A stretch of 64,000 nucleotides of DNA from Paracoccus tibetensis (lineage in GTDB: Bacteria; Pseudomonadota; Alphaproteobacteria; Rhodobacterales; Rhodobacteraceae): NCBI RefSeq assembly GCF_900102505.1, contig NZ_FMVT01000003.1, positions 62,001 to 126,000 of the forward strand. The letters are read 5' to 3'. This document shows, one piece after another, positions 18,451 to 27,841 of this stretch (position 1 is its first letter; each line of letters opens with the position of its first letter). A program made the position numbers and the translations under genes. Below the pieces are notes generated by a model. The model searched no databases. It saw only the letters and a list, made by a program, of their open reading frames with translations, and was not told where the DNA came from.

Positions 18451-20745
18451 ATGACCGACAGGACCAGCCGAAGCAGCCGCATCACGCCCGAAGAGGCGCT
18501 GGCCTACCACATGGAGCCGCGGCCGGGGAAGTTCGACATCACCCCCTCGACTCCGATGACGACGCAGCGCGACCTGTCGCTGGCCTACTCGCCCGGCGTC
18601 GCGGTGCCGGTCCAGGCCATCGCCGAACGGCCCGAGACCGCCTATGACTACACCACCAAGGGCAACTTGGTCGCCGTCATCTCGAACGGCACCGCGATCC
18701 TGGGGCTCGGCAACCTCGGCGCGCTGGCCTCGAAGCCGGTGATGGAGGGCAAGGCGGTCCTCTTCAAGCGCTTCGCCGACGTCAACGCCATCGACATCGA
18801 GCTGGACACCGAGGACCCGGACGAGATCATCAACGCGGTCCGCCTGATGGGCCCGACCTTCGGCGGCATCAACCTCGAGGACATCAAGGCGCCCGAGTGC
18901 TTCATCATCGAGAGCCGGCTGAAGGAGATCATGGACATCCCGGTGTTCCATGACGACCAGCACGGCACGGCCGTCATCTGCGCCGCCGGCCTTCTGAACG
19001 CGTTGGAACTGTCGGGCAAGCGGATCGAGGATGTGCGGATCGTCCTCAACGGCGCCGGCGCGGCGGGCATCGCCTGCCTCGAGCTGCTGAAGTCGATGGG
19101 GGCCAAGCACGACAACTGCCTCATGTGCGACACCAAGGGCGTCATCTACCAGGGCCGGACCGAGGGGATGAACCAGTGGAAGACCGCCCATGCGGCCGTC
19201 ACCGACGCCCGTTCGCTCGAGGATGCGATGCGCGGGGCCGACGTGTTCCTCGGCGTCTCGGCCAAGGGCGCGGTGACGCCCGAGATGGTCGAGAGCATGG
19301 CCGACAACCCGGTCATCTTCGCGATGGCGAACCCCGACCCCGAGATCACGCCCGAAGAGGCCCATGCCGTCCGTCCCGACGCCATCGTGGCCACCGGGCG
19401 CAGCGACTATCCGAACCAGGTGAACAACGTCCTCGGCTTCCCCTACCTGTTCCGCGGCGCGCTGGACATCCACGCCCGCGCGATCAACGACGAGATGAAG
19501 ATCGCCTGCGCCCGCGCCCTGGCGGAGCTGGCGCGCGAGGACGTGCCGGACGAGGTCGCCGCCGCCTATGGCCGCAAGCTGCAATTCGGGCGCGACTACA
19601 TCATCCCGACGCCCTTCGATCCGCGCCTGATCCACGTCATCCCGCCCGCCGTCGCGAAGGCGGGCATGGAGACGGGCGTCGCCCGACGGCCCATCGTGGA
19701 CATGGAGGGCTATGTGCAGACGCTGAAGTCGCGCATGGACCCGACCGCCGCGATCCTGCAGGGCATCCATGCCCGCGCCCGCCAGAAGCAGGCCCGCATG
19801 ATCTTCGCCGAGGGGGACGATCCGCGCGTGCTGCGCGCCGCCGTCGCCTGGCAGCGCACCGGCATGGGCGAGGCGCTGGTCGTCGGCCGTGAGACCGAGG
19901 TCAAGGCCGAGCTGGAGGCGCTCGGCCTCGGGGACGCGCATCGCGAGATCCAGGTGGTGAACGCGGCGAACAGCCGGCACATGGAGGCCTATCACCAGTT
20001 CCTCTACCAGCGCCTCCAGCGGCAGGGGGTGGACCGCGAGGATGCGGCCAAGCTGGCCAACCGCGACCGCCACATCTTCGGCTCGCTGATGCTGGCGCAC
20101 GGGCATGGCGACGCGCTGGTCACGGGGGCCACGCGCAAAAGCGCGCCGGTGCTGGCGCAGATCGGCCATGTCTTCAACGTCCGCCCGCAGGATGGCAGCG
20201 TCGGCATCACCGCGGTGCTGCATCGCGGCCGGATCGTGCTGATCGGCGACACGCTGGTCCATGAATGGCCCGATGCCGAGGACCTGGCGGACATCGCCAC
20301 GCGCGGCGCGCAGGTCGCCCGCAGCCTGGGGCTGGAGCCGCGCGTCGCGTTTCTGTCCTTCTCGAACTTCGGCTACCCGGTCAGCGAGCGGGCGACGAAG
20401 ATGGCCGAGGCGCCGCGGGTGCTGGACGCGCGCAGGGTCGATTTCGAATACGAGGGCGAGATGACCGTGGATGTCGCGCTGAACCGCGAGGCCGCGGCAC
20501 GCTACCCCTTCAGCCGCCTGACCGGCCCCGCGAACGTGCTGGTGGTGCCGGCGCGGCATTCGGCCTCGATCTCGGTCAAGCTAATGCAAGAGATGGCGGG
20601 CGCGACGGTGCTGGGACCGATCCTGACCGGGGCGCCGAAGCCGATCCAGATCTGCTCGATGAACTCGACCGTCAGCGACATCCTGAACATGGCGGCCATC
20701 GCGGCGGGCAGCATCGGGGCGGGAAGCATGGGGCCGGGGCGCTAG
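18451..20745 (+). CDS. maeB: NADP-dependent malic enzyme with phosphotransacetylase-like C-terminus (MaeB)
   Basis: 764 residues, the size of the large proteobacterial malic enzymes. The N-terminal ~430 residues hold the malic enzyme (SLAYSPGVAVPV, FHDDQHGTAVICAAGLLNAL, VLNGAGAAGIACLELL). The C-terminal ~320 resemble phosphotransacetylase (RMIFAEGDDPRVLRAAV, FLSFSNFGYPVS, VLVVPARHSASISVKLMQE). It decarboxylates malate to pyruvate with NADP reduction; the C-terminal domain is regulatory, binding acetyl-CoA, and is not an active transacetylase in characterised members. The start at 18451 follows CCGGGGGAAGCC. A palindromic repeat follows the stop. Confidence 0.95.
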   Translation: MTDRTSRSSRITPEEALAYHMEPRPGKFDITPSTPMTTQRDLSLAYSPGVAVPVQAIAERPETAYDYTTKGNLVAVISNGTAILGLGNLGALASKPVMEGKAVLFKRFADVNAIDIELDTEDPDEIINAVRLMGPTFGGINLEDIKAPECFIIESRLKEIMDIPVFHDDQHGTAVICAAGLLNALELSGKRIEDVRIVLNGAGAAGIACLELLKSMGAKHDNCLMCDTKGVIYQGRTEGMNQWKTAHAAVTDARSLEDAMRGADVFLGVSAKGAVTPEMVESMADNPVIFAMANPDPEITPEEAHAVRPDAIVATGRSDYPNQVNNVLGFPYLFRGALDIHARAINDEMKIACARALAELAREDVPDEVAAAYGRKLQFGRDYIIPTPFDPRLIHVIPPAVAKAGMETGVARRPIVDMEGYVQTLKSRMDPTAAILQGIHARARQKQARMIFAEGDDPRVLRAAVAWQRTGMGEALVVGRETEVKAELEALGLGDAHREIQVVNAANSRHMEAYHQFLYQRLQRQGVDREDAAKLANRDRHIFGSLMLAHGHGDALVTGATRKSAPVLAQIGHVFNVRPQDGSVGITAVLHRGRIVLIGDTLVHEWPDAEDLADIATRGAQVARSLGLEPRVAFLSFSNFGYPVSERATKMAEAPRVLDARRVDFEYEGEMTVDVALNREAAARYPFSRLTGPANVLVVPARHSASISVKLMQEMAGATVLGPILTGAPKPIQICSMNSTVSDILNMAAIAAGSIGAGSMGPGR

Positions 20746-20750
20746 CGGCA

Positions 20751-20805
20751 CCCGCGGGGGCGCTGCCCCCGCACCCCCGGGATACTTGCGTGAAGAAGAA
20801 GGTCA
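20751..20805 (+). repeat. Intergenic palindromic repeat, copy 6
   Basis: CGGGGGC/GCCCCCG hairpin followed by CACCCCCGGGATACTTGCGT and GAAGAAGAAG, between the convergent maeB and trhO genes. Its end overlaps the trhO stop codon. It is in the maeB direction. The core T at the usual GATATTT is changed to GATACTT. Confidence 0.65.
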
Positions 20806-21687
20806 GGCACGGCCTTGGCGGGCGACCTGGCGCTGGCGCTCGCGGAAGCGGGCGCGGTCGGCCTCGGTGAAGTTTTCCGCGCAGCGGTGGCAGCTGACGC
20901 CCTCCTCGAACTCGGGGCGGGCGCGGTCCTCGGGAAGAAGCGGGTGGCGGCAGGCATGGCAGAGGCTGGCGCGTCCCGGCGCCAAGCCATGGGTCAGGCT
21001 GACGCGCTGGTCGAAGACGAAGCACTCGCCCTGCCAGAGGCTGTCGGCCTCGGGCACGTCCTCGAGATATTTCAGGATGCCGCCTTGCAGGTGGAAGACC
21101 TCGGGCACGCCCTGTCCGAGGAGGTAGTTCGTCGATTTCTCGCAGCGGATGCCGCCGGTGCAGAACATGGCAATGCGCTTGCCCTCGAAGCGGTGCGCGT
21201 TCTGCTGCCACCAGGCCGGAAAGTCGCGGAAGCTGGCGGTGCCGGGCTCGACGGCGCCCTGGAAGGTGCCGATCCGCGTCTCGTAGTCGTTGCGCGTGTC
21301 GATGACCGCGACATCGGGGGCCGAGATCAGCGCGTTCCAGTCGCGCGGCGCCACGTAGCGGCCGACGGCGGCCCTTGGGTCCACGTCGGGCTGGCCCATC
21401 GACACGATCTCGCGCTTCAGGCGGACCTTCATGCGGCCGAAGGGCATCGCCTCTGCGCGGCTCTCCTTCCAGACGAGATCGGCGCAGCCCGGCAGCGCGC
21501 GCAGATGGGCGAGGACCGCGTCGATCCCCTGCCGGCTGCCGGCGATGGTGCCGTTGATCCCCTCGGCAGCCAGAAGCAGCGTGCCCTTGACCTTCTGCGC
21601 CTCGCAGAGCGCCAGAAGCGGGGCGCGCAGGGCGGCCGGGTCGGGGAACCTGGTGAAGTGGTAGAGGGCGGCGACGGTCAGGGACAT
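20803..21687 (-). CDS. trhO: tRNA uridine(34) hydroxylase TrhO (rhodanese-like, YceA)
   Basis: 294 residues. An N-terminal acylphosphatase-like ferredoxin-fold domain ([14 protein letters not shown]) is followed by a rhodanese domain with [16 protein letters not shown] and the catalytic loop [15 protein letters not shown]-terminal part has CHACRHPLL and CHRCAEN, two CxxC pairs that could bind zinc. TrhO makes 5-hydroxyuridine at tRNA position 34. The start is the ATG at 21687 ([11 protein letters not shown]); the open frame upstream is a shadow. Downstream of the DASS carrier on the same strand, 41 bp apart. Confidence 0.93.
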   Translation of the reverse strand: MSLTVAALYHFTRFPDPAALRAPLLALCEAQKVKGTLLLAAEGINGTIAGSRQGIDAVLAHLRALPGCADLVWKESRAEAMPFGRMKVRLKREIVSMGQPDVDPRAAVGRYVAPRDWNALISAPDVAVIDTRNDYETRIGTFQGAVEPGTASFRDFPAWWQQNAHRFEGKRIAMFCTGGIRCEKSTNYLLGQGVPEVFHLQGGILKYLEDVPEADSLWQGECFVFDQRVSLTHGLAPGRASLCHACRHPLLPEDRARPEFEEGVSCHRCAENFTEADRARFRERQRQVARQGRA

Positions 21688-21728
21688 GGGCGCGGGCGAT
21701 AGCCCCCCGCGCCCGCCCTTGCAAGGGA

Positions 21729-23312
21729 TCAGAAGGTCAGACCAAGCGCGAGGCCGCCCAGCAGGTAGGTCGCCGCCGTGATCAAAAGGATGCCGATGAT
21801 GTTCAGCACCACCCCGCCGCGGGCCATCTGGGCGATGGTGACCGTGCCGGTGCCGAAGACGATGGCGTTCGGCGGCGTGCCGACCGGCAGCATGAAGGCG
21901 CAGGTCGCCGCCAGCGCGGCCGGGATCAAGAGGCTCATCGCGTCCGTGCCGAGGCCGAGCGCCACCCCGCCGAGGATCGGGATGAAGGTTGCGGCGGTCG
22001 CCGTGTTCGAGGTGACTTCGGTCAGGAACAGGATGATCGTCACCACCGCGGCGATCAGCGCGATGATCGGCAGCGCGCCCAGCCCCGTCACCTGCTGGCC
22101 GAACCAGCCGTCGAGACCCGAAGCCGCCACCGCCGAGGCCAGGCTGAGACCGCCCCCGAAGAGCAGCAGCACCCCCCAAGGCAGGCCCCGCTCGGCGTCG
22201 CGCCAGTCGAGGACCATGCGCCCCTGCCGGTCGCCGGGCAGCAGGAACATGACGAGCCCTGCCGCGATGGCGATGGCGGTGTCGTCGAAGCCGCCGAGCC
22301 AGGGCGCGGCCTCCTCGACGCCGGGCAGCGAGGTCAGAAGGCCCGGCACCACCCAGAAGAAGGCGGCGCCCAGGAAGACCGCCAGCACCATCCTCTCGCC
22401 CTGGCCGAGGGGGCCGAGGGCGCGGACCTGGTCCTCGATCATCTCGCGCCCGCCGGGGATCTCGGGCAGGTCGAAGCGGTAGAGGACGCGGGTCATCAGC
22501 AGCCAGGCGATCAGGATGAAGACCAGCGCCAGCGGCACGCCGAGGATCATCCATTCCAGAAAGCCGATGTTGCGGCCCAGCTCGTCCGCGGCATAGCCGG
22601 CGACGATGGCGTTGGGCGGGCTGCCCAGCAGCGTGCCCAGCCCGCCCATCGAGGCCGACCAGGCGATCGCCAGCACGAGGCAGACGCCGAAGGCGCTGAT
22701 GTTCGGATCGCGCACCACGTCAGTGATCGTGCCCTCGCCCGAGGCCAGCGCGTCGCCCGCCGCCGCGCCGTCCTGGCGCGAGCCGCGCTCGATCACCAGG
22801 GACAGGACCGACAGGCCGATGGGCAGCATCATCAGCGTTGTCGCCGTGTTCGACACCCACATGGACAGAAAACCCGTTGCCAGCATCATCCCCAGCACGA
22901 TCCGGCGCGGCGCGACGCCCACGCGGCGCAGCGTCAGAAGGGCGATGCGCTTGTGCAGCTGCCACTTCTCCATCGCGATGGCGATCAGGAAACCGCCCAG
23001 GAACAGGAACACGATGGGGCTGGCATAGGGCTGCGTGGCCTCGGCCACCGTCCGCGCGGTCAGGGCCGGGATCAGGACGATGGGCAGAAGCGCCGTCGCC
23101 GACAGCGGGATCGCCTCGGTCATCCACCAGATCGCCATCAGCGAGCCGATGGCGGCGACGATGCGCGCGTCCTCGGACAGGCCCTCCTGCCCGCCGAGGA
23201 GCAGCCAGACCACGCCGGCGACGACAAGGCCGAGGGCGCGCAGGCCCCAGGTCATCGCGGGGCTGCGGACGGGATGCTCGGTCACGCCATCCTGCGGCTG
23301 CGATTGATTCAT
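21729..23312 (-). CDS. SLC13/DASS family divalent anion:sodium symporter
   Basis: 527 residues with about eleven hydrophobic segments. Both DASS hairpin motifs are present: [14 protein letters not shown] near residue 153 and [14 protein letters not shown] near 424, plus the matching [10 protein letters not shown] and [10 protein letters not shown] loops. The family imports C4-dicarboxylates, citrate or sulfate with sodium. The maeB gene nearby makes a dicarboxylate substrate attractive, but the genes are not in one operon. The start at 23312 begins MNQSQPQDG. It is divergent from pncA across 136 bp. Confidence 0.9.
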   Translation of the reverse strand: MNQSQPQDGVTEHPVRSPAMTWGLRALGLVVAGVVWLLLGGQEGLSEDARIVAAIGSLMAIWWMTEAIPLSATALLPIVLIPALTARTVAEATQPYASPIVFLFLGGFLIAIAMEKWQLHKRIALLTLRRVGVAPRRIVLGMMLATGFLSMWVSNTATTLMMLPIGLSVLSLVIERGSRQDGAAAGDALASGEGTITDVVRDPNISAFGVCLVLAIAWSASMGGLGTLLGSPPNAIVAGYAADELGRNIGFLEWMILGVPLALVFILIAWLLMTRVLYRFDLPEIPGGREMIEDQVRALGPLGQGERMVLAVFLGAAFFWVVPGLLTSLPGVEEAAPWLGGFDDTAIAIAAGLVMFLLPGDRQGRMVLDWRDAERGLPWGVLLLFGGGLSLASAVAASGLDGWFGQQVTGLGALPIIALIAAVVTIILFLTEVTSNTATAATFIPILGGVALGLGTDAMSLLIPAALAATCAFMLPVGTPPNAIVFGTGTVTIAQMARGGVVLNIIGILLITAATYLLGGLALGLTF

Positions 23313-23448
23313 GTTACATTACCTCCGCGTTGCCCAAGCCTGCGTTGACCGCGGCGGTTGTGCCGGGCATTGCACATACAAGCTGCTTGACCATAGCCTG
23401 TGGATGATGCAGCGGACAGATCGCACAATTGGACTGCCGGAGCCACCC

Positions 23449-24045
23449 ATGCCGCACGCCCTCGTCGTCGTCGACATCCAGAACGACTTCTGCCCCGGCG
23501 GCGCCCTGGCCGTTCCGGGCGGCGACGAGGTGATCCCCACGATCAACGCGATGATCCCGAACTATGACGTGGTCGTCTTCACCCAGGACTGGCACCCGGC
23601 CGACCACAACAGCTTCTACGACAATCATGAGGGCGCCGAGCCCTACAGCGTGATCGAGGTCGAATACGGCCAGCAGATCCTCTGGCCGCGGCATTGCGTG
23701 CAGGGCACGGAAGGGGCCGCGCTGCACGCCGATCTGGACACCAGCCGGACGGACCTGATCCTGCGCAAGGGCTTTCGGCGCCACATCGACAGCTACTCGG
23801 CCTTCTTCGAGAACGACCGCGCGACGCCCACCGGGCTTGCCGGCTACCTGCGCGGGCGCGGCGTCGGGCGCCTGACCATCGTGGGCCTTGCCCATGACTA
23901 CTGCGTCGCCTGGAGCGCGGTGGACGCCGCCAAGCTGGGCTACGAGGTGGGAGTCGTGGAATCCGCCTGCCGCGCCATCGACCTGAACGGCAGCCTCGCC
24001 GCGGCGCGCCGGCGGATGACCCAGGCCGGGGTCGCGCTGCTCTAG
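23449..24045 (+). CDS. pncA: Nicotinamidase PncA
   Basis: 198 residues. It hydrolyses nicotinamide to nicotinate and ammonia for NAD salvage. The catalytic triad of the family is visible: Asp9 in LVVVDIQNDF, Lys107 in LRKGF and Cys152 in GLAHDYCVAWSA. Metal ligands are in TQDWHPADHNSF. The start at 23449 gives MPHALVVVDIQ with GGAG upstream; the frame runs upstream to 23311 without family character. pncB follows after 63 bp on the same strand, so nicotinamide is carried to nicotinate mononucleotide by one operon. Confidence 0.95.
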   Translation: MPHALVVVDIQNDFCPGGALAVPGGDEVIPTINAMIPNYDVVVFTQDWHPADHNSFYDNHEGAEPYSVIEVEYGQQILWPRHCVQGTEGAALHADLDTSRTDLILRKGFRRHIDSYSAFFENDRATPTGLAGYLRGRGVGRLTIVGLAHDYCVAWSAVDAAKLGYEVGVVESACRAIDLNGSLAAARRRMTQAGVALL

Positions 24046-24108
24046 ACGGGGTTGCAGGCGGCGGCGCATCCGGGGCACCAAGGGCTTCTGGGACAGGAAG
24101 GGCCGGCC

Positions 24109-25401
24109 ATGGTCGATATCGCCACGCGCGTCTACAACCACAAATGGAAGATCGACCCGATCGTCCGCTCGCTGCTGGACACGGACTTCTACAAGCTGCT
24201 GATGTGCCAGTCGGTGTTCCGCAACCGCCCCGACACGCGCGTCACCTTCAGCCTCATCAACCGCAGCGCCGAGGTGCGCCTGGCCGAGCTGATCGACGAG
24301 GGCGAGCTGCGCGAGCAGCTGGACCATGTCCGCGGCCTGTCGCTGACGCGCGGCGAAAGCACCTGGCTGCGCGGCAACACCTTCTACGGCAAGCGCCAGA
24401 TGTTCCGTTCGGACTTCATGGAGTTCCTCGAGGGGATGCGCCTGCCGGCCTACCACCTGACGACCCGCGACGGCCAGTTCGAGCTGACCTTCGAAGGCCG
24501 CTGGCCCGAGGTGATGCTGTGGGAGATCCCCGCCCTGACCATCCTGATGGAGCTGCGCACCCGCGCCGTGCTGCGCGATCTCGGCCGGTTCGAGCTGCAG
24601 GTCCTCTACGCCCGCGCGATGACGCGGCTGTGGGAGAAGATCGAGCGGCTGCGCGAGTTGCCCGACCTCAGGATCGCGGATTTCGGGACGCGCCGGCGGC
24701 ACGGCTTCCTGTGGCAGGACTGGGCCGTGCAGGCGATGATGGAGGGGCTGGGCGAGCGCTTCACCGGCACCTCGAACTGCCTCATCGCCATGCGCCGCGA
24801 CATCGAGGCCATCGGCACGAACGCCCATGAGCTGCCGATGGTCTATGCCGCGCTGGCCGACGACGATGCGGCCCTGCGCCGCGCGCCCTACGAGGTGCTG
24901 GCCGACTGGCACGAGGAGCACGAGGGCAACCTGCGCATCATCCTGCCCGACACTTATGGCACGCAGAGCTTTCTCGACGGCGCGCCGGACTGGCTGGCCG
25001 GCTGGACGGGGATGCGGATCGACAGCGGCGATCCGGTGGTCGGCGCCGAGACCGCGATCCGCTGGTGGCAGAGCCGCGGCGAGGACCCGCGCGGCAAGCT
25101 GGTGATCTTCTCGGACGGGCTGGACGTGGACAAGATCGCCGAGCTGCACGCCCGCTTCCACGGCCGGGTGAAGGTCAGCTTCGGGTGGGGCACGCTGCTG
25201 ACGAACGATTTCCGCGGCCTCGTGCAGGGCGACCGGCTGGCGCCGTTCAGCCTCGTGTGCAAGGCGGCCGCGGCCGATGGCCGCCCGACGGTCAAGCTGT
25301 CGGACAATCCGGCCAAGGCCACCGGGCCGGCCGAGCAGATCCAGCGCTACAAGCGCGTCTTCGGCGTCGGCGCGCAGACGCACCAGCCGGTCCTGGTCTA
25401 G
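24109..25401 (+). CDS. pncB: Nicotinate phosphoribosyltransferase PncB
   Basis: 430 residues. It joins nicotinate to PRPP, with ATP use, giving nicotinate mononucleotide. Conserved segments are LLDTDFYKLLMCQSVF, DFGTRRRHGFLWQD, FTGTSNCLIAM (around the family's regulatory histidine/phosphate region), HELPMVY, RIDSGDP and VIFSDGLDVDKI. The ATG at 24109 has AGGAAGG upstream. It is the second gene of the NAD salvage pair and converges with the phosphate permease gene; a perfect stem-loop lies between them. Confidence 0.95.
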   Translation: MVDIATRVYNHKWKIDPIVRSLLDTDFYKLLMCQSVFRNRPDTRVTFSLINRSAEVRLAELIDEGELREQLDHVRGLSLTRGESTWLRGNTFYGKRQMFRSDFMEFLEGMRLPAYHLTTRDGQFELTFEGRWPEVMLWEIPALTILMELRTRAVLRDLGRFELQVLYARAMTRLWEKIERLRELPDLRIADFGTRRRHGFLWQDWAVQAMMEGLGERFTGTSNCLIAMRRDIEAIGTNAHELPMVYAALADDDAALRRAPYEVLADWHEEHEGNLRIILPDTYGTQSFLDGAPDWLAGWTGMRIDSGDPVVGAETAIRWWQSRGEDPRGKLVIFSDGLDVDKIAELHARFHGRVKVSFGWGTLLTNDFRGLVQGDRLAPFSLVCKAAAADGRPTVKLSDNPAKATGPAEQIQRYKRVFGVGAQTHQPVLV

Positions 25402-25420
25402 CCGGCGGCAAGGCCGCCGG
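25402..25420. terminator. Stem-loop between convergent pncB and the phosphate permease gene
   Basis: CCGGCGG and CCGCCGG form a perfect 7-bp stem around a CAAGG loop, immediately after the pncB stop. It would fold on either strand and so could end both convergent transcripts. There is no strong T-run. Confidence 0.45.
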
Positions 25421-25427
25421 TGCGGGT

Positions 25428-26870
25428 CTAACCTGCGGCAAGGCCCAGGATCAGCCAGCAGGCCAGCGCGCCCACCCCCGCCGTCGTCGGCAGCGTCACC
25501 ATCCAGGCCGCCATGATCGTCGCGACATGGCTGCGGCGGATGAGGCGGCGGCGGCGGACCTCCTCCTCGGGCAGGTCCGGGTCCTCGGCGCGCTTGCGGC
25601 TGCGGCGGCGCTCCAGCCACTCGCGGGCGAAGCCGACGCCGAAGACGCCGCCGACCGCGACATGCGTGGTCGAGACGGGCAGCCCGAAGCTGGACGCCAC
25701 CAGCACCGTCGCCGCCGTGGCCAGCGACACGCAGAGCGCGCGGCCCGCGTTCAGCCGCGTGATGCCCGAGCCGACCATGTTGACGAGCCGCCCTCCGAAG
25801 AGCAGCGTGCCGAGCGAGATCATGACGCCCGCCCCGACCAGCGCGATCAGCGGCACCTGCCCGAACTGCGCCGCGCCGCGGGCCGTGCCGATGATGACCG
25901 ACAGCGGGCCGGCGACGTTGCCGACATCGTTCGCCCCATGGGCGAAGCCGAGGATGGTGACGGCCACCACCAGCGCCGGGGCCAGAAGGCGCTTGGCGCT
26001 CGGCTTGCGCGGCGCGAGGGCGATCTCGCGCACGACGCCGCGCGCGGTCGAAATCCATCCCGCCGCCCCTGCCAGCGCGGCTGCCAGCAACAGGATGCCC
26101 CAGGGCACCGATGGCCGGGTGATCAGCAGGACGACATAGGCGCTGAAAAGCGCGCAGAGCAGCGCGACCATCGGCGGCAGCCAGGTGCGGGCGGCGGCGC
26201 CGCGGTCCTCGGCCTCGACGACCTTCAGGCGCAGGACGATGACCAGTGCGCCGGCCAGCGCCCCCGCCGCCACCGGCGAGGCGATCCAGACCAGCGCCAG
26301 CATCCCGACCGTGGGCCAGGCGACCCCGCCCAGCCCCACCGCCGCCGCGCCCGCGCCCGCGATGCCGCCGACGATGGAATGCGAGGTGCTGACCGGCAGG
26401 CCGATGCCGGTCGCCAGCGTGATCCAGGTGGCAGCCCCGATCAGCGCCGCCAGCATCACCAGCGGCCCCAGCCCCGCATCCGCCAGAAGCGCCGGATCGA
26501 CGATGCCCGCCGCCAGCCGCTGCGAGACCGCCGCGCCCGCCAGCACCGCTCCGGCGACCCCCGCCACGGCCACCAGCGCAAGCCCCGGCACCAGACGAAT
26601 CGCGCCCGCCCCCACGGCCGGCCCCAGCGAGTTGGCGACATCGTTCGATCCGATCGCCAGCCCCAGCCACGCCGCCACCACAAGCCCGGCCCCGATCCCG
26701 ACCAGGCGGCTGTCGCCGCCCACGGCCAGAACGAGGACCAGCAGCGCGACGAAGCCCAGTACGGCAAGGCCGAGCCTCCAGACCGGGCGGAAGGCGTGAA
26801 GCTGCGCGGCCTCGGCATTCGAGATGCGGCCCAGGTCCTTGTCCAGCGTGCGGAACTGCCCCGCCGCCAT
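25428..26870 (-). CDS. PiT-family inorganic phosphate transporter
   Basis: 480 residues. Two inverted PiT repeats are visible: GLAIGSNDVANSLGPAVGAG and GLPVSTSHSIVGG in the first half, GFAHGANDVGNVAGPL and GLPVSTTHVAVGG in the second. About ten membrane segments are predicted, with a central charged loop and a C-terminal Arg-rich stretch (RRRSRKRAEDPDLPEEE). PiT proteins take up metal-phosphate with protons or sodium. The N-terminal ~30 residues are soluble and atypically long. The Nudix gene is 18 bp upstream on the same strand. Confidence 0.93.
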   Translation of the reverse strand: MAAGQFRTLDKDLGRISNAEAAQLHAFRPVWRLGLAVLGFVALLVLVLAVGGDSRLVGIGAGLVVAAWLGLAIGSNDVANSLGPAVGAGAIRLVPGLALVAVAGVAGAVLAGAAVSQRLAAGIVDPALLADAGLGPLVMLAALIGAATWITLATGIGLPVSTSHSIVGGIAGAGAAAVGLGGVAWPTVGMLALVWIASPVAAGALAGALVIVLRLKVVEAEDRGAAARTWLPPMVALLCALFSAYVVLLITRPSVPWGILLLAAALAGAAGWISTARGVVREIALAPRKPSAKRLLAPALVVAVTILGFAHGANDVGNVAGPLSVIIGTARGAAQFGQVPLIALVGAGVMISLGTLLFGGRLVNMVGSGITRLNAGRALCVSLATAATVLVASSFGLPVSTTHVAVGGVFGVGFAREWLERRRSRKRAEDPDLPEEEVRRRRLIRRSHVATIMAAWMVTLPTTAGVGALACWLILGLAAG

Positions 26871-26888
26871 CAGGACCGCCTCGCGCCG

Positions 26889-27344
26889 TCAGGCATCGGC
26901 GCGCGGCAGCGAGAGGCCGCCAAGGATGCGGCTGAGGCCCGGCTCGGCCACGAGCTTCGCCGCCTCGGCAGGGGCGAACCACCGGGCGCGGCGCTCGCGC
27001 GCCTCGGGGAAATCGCGGCTCTGGCCGGTCGCCTCCAGCAGGAAGACGCGGACCTCGACGGACACGGCGAAGCCCTCGTCCTGGTCCTTGTCATAGGTGA
27101 AGCGGCCGATCTCGTCCTCGCCGATCGTGCCGCGGATGCCGGCCTCTTCCCAAGCCTCCTGCGCGGCGGCGCCGGCGAGGCTGCGGCCGGCCATGGGCCA
27201 GCCCTTGGGAATGACCCAACGGCCGGTGCCGCGGCTGGTGATCAGCAGGACCTCGCCCGCGGCGTTCCGGCAAATCGCCGCGACCTGAAGCGCCGACGGA
27301 CGCCGCCCCAGCAGAAACCGCAGAGAGTTGCGCAGCGCGTTCAT
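26889..27344 (-). CDS. Nudix hydrolase (DIPP-like)
   Basis: 151 residues. The Nudix segment is IPKGWPMAGRSLAGAAAQEA followed by WEEAG, and carries the catalytic AxxEAxEEAG end. The PKGWPM form is typical of diphosphoinositol-polyphosphate phosphohydrolase-like Nudix proteins, though bacterial substrates vary. ATGA overlap of 4 bp with the arfB gene upstream implies coupled translation. Confidence 0.88.
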   Translation of the reverse strand: MNALRNSLRFLLGRRPSALQVAAICRNAAGEVLLITSRGTGRWVIPKGWPMAGRSLAGAAAQEAWEEAGIRGTIGEDEIGRFTYDKDQDEGFAVSVEVRVFLLEATGQSRDFPEARERRARWFAPAEAAKLVAEPGLSRILGGLSLPRADA

Positions 27345-27763
27345 TCCTCGCCGTCCACCTTGCCCCGAAGCGTCTTGACCTCGCCCCGCACCGCCTTCGC
27401 CTTCAGCCGCCGCTTCTGGCTGCCGAGCGTGGGCCGCGTGGCGATCCGTCTTTTAGGTGCAACCGAGGCCTCGCGGATGAGTTCCGCCAGCCGCTCGCGC
27501 GCCAGCTCGCGGTTGCGCGCCTGGCTGCGGGTTTCCTGCGCGAAGATCACCACCGCGCCGTCCTGCGTCCAGCGCCGACCCGCCAGCCGCTTGAGCCGGC
27601 GCTTCACCGGGTCCGGCAGATGGGGCGAGCGCTCGGCTTCGAAGCGCAGCTCGACCGCGGTCTCGACCTTGTTCACGTTCTGCCCGCCCGGACCCTGCGC
27701 GCGGGCGAATTGCTCGGACAGCTCCCATTCCTGGATCGTGATGGCGTCGGTGACATGCAGCAT
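27341..27763 (-). CDS. arfB: Alternative ribosome-rescue peptidyl-tRNA hydrolase ArfB
   Basis: 140 residues. The GGQ motif is in AQGPGGQNVNKVETAVELRF (Gln28), as in release-factor domain 3. The basic C-terminal tail (PKRRIATRPTLGSQKRRLKAKAVRGE) is the mRNA-channel-binding part that lets ArfB free ribosomes stalled without a stop codon. The start at 27763 gives MLHVTDAITIQEWELSEQF. It overlaps the Nudix gene downstream by 4 bp. Confidence 0.95.
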   Translation of the reverse strand: MLHVTDAITIQEWELSEQFARAQGPGGQNVNKVETAVELRFEAERSPHLPDPVKRRLKRLAGRRWTQDGAVVIFAQETRSQARNRELARERLAELIREASVAPKRRIATRPTLGSQKRRLKAKAVRGEVKTLRGKVDGEE

Positions 27764-27841
27764 GCCTCAAGATATGGAGGTATCGCCTCCGACTTAAAGC
27801 AGAATAAGGTTAACGGGCTGTGAAAAGCGGCAGGTGCTGCG

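Noticed and set aside
23314..26982. 1222-codon minus-strand frame
   Set aside because: A shadow of pncA, pncB and the phosphate permease, which have clear catalytic motifs in other frames.
25065..27797. 910-codon plus-strand frame
   Set aside because: Shadow across pncB and antisense to the permease, Nudix and arfB genes; composition is Arg/Gly/Asp-rich without motifs.
27775..27800. GGAGGTATCGCCTCC stem as terminator between the arfB and nitrilase-type genes
   Set aside because: The stem is only 5 bp with no T-run on either strand in the needed position; support is too weak.
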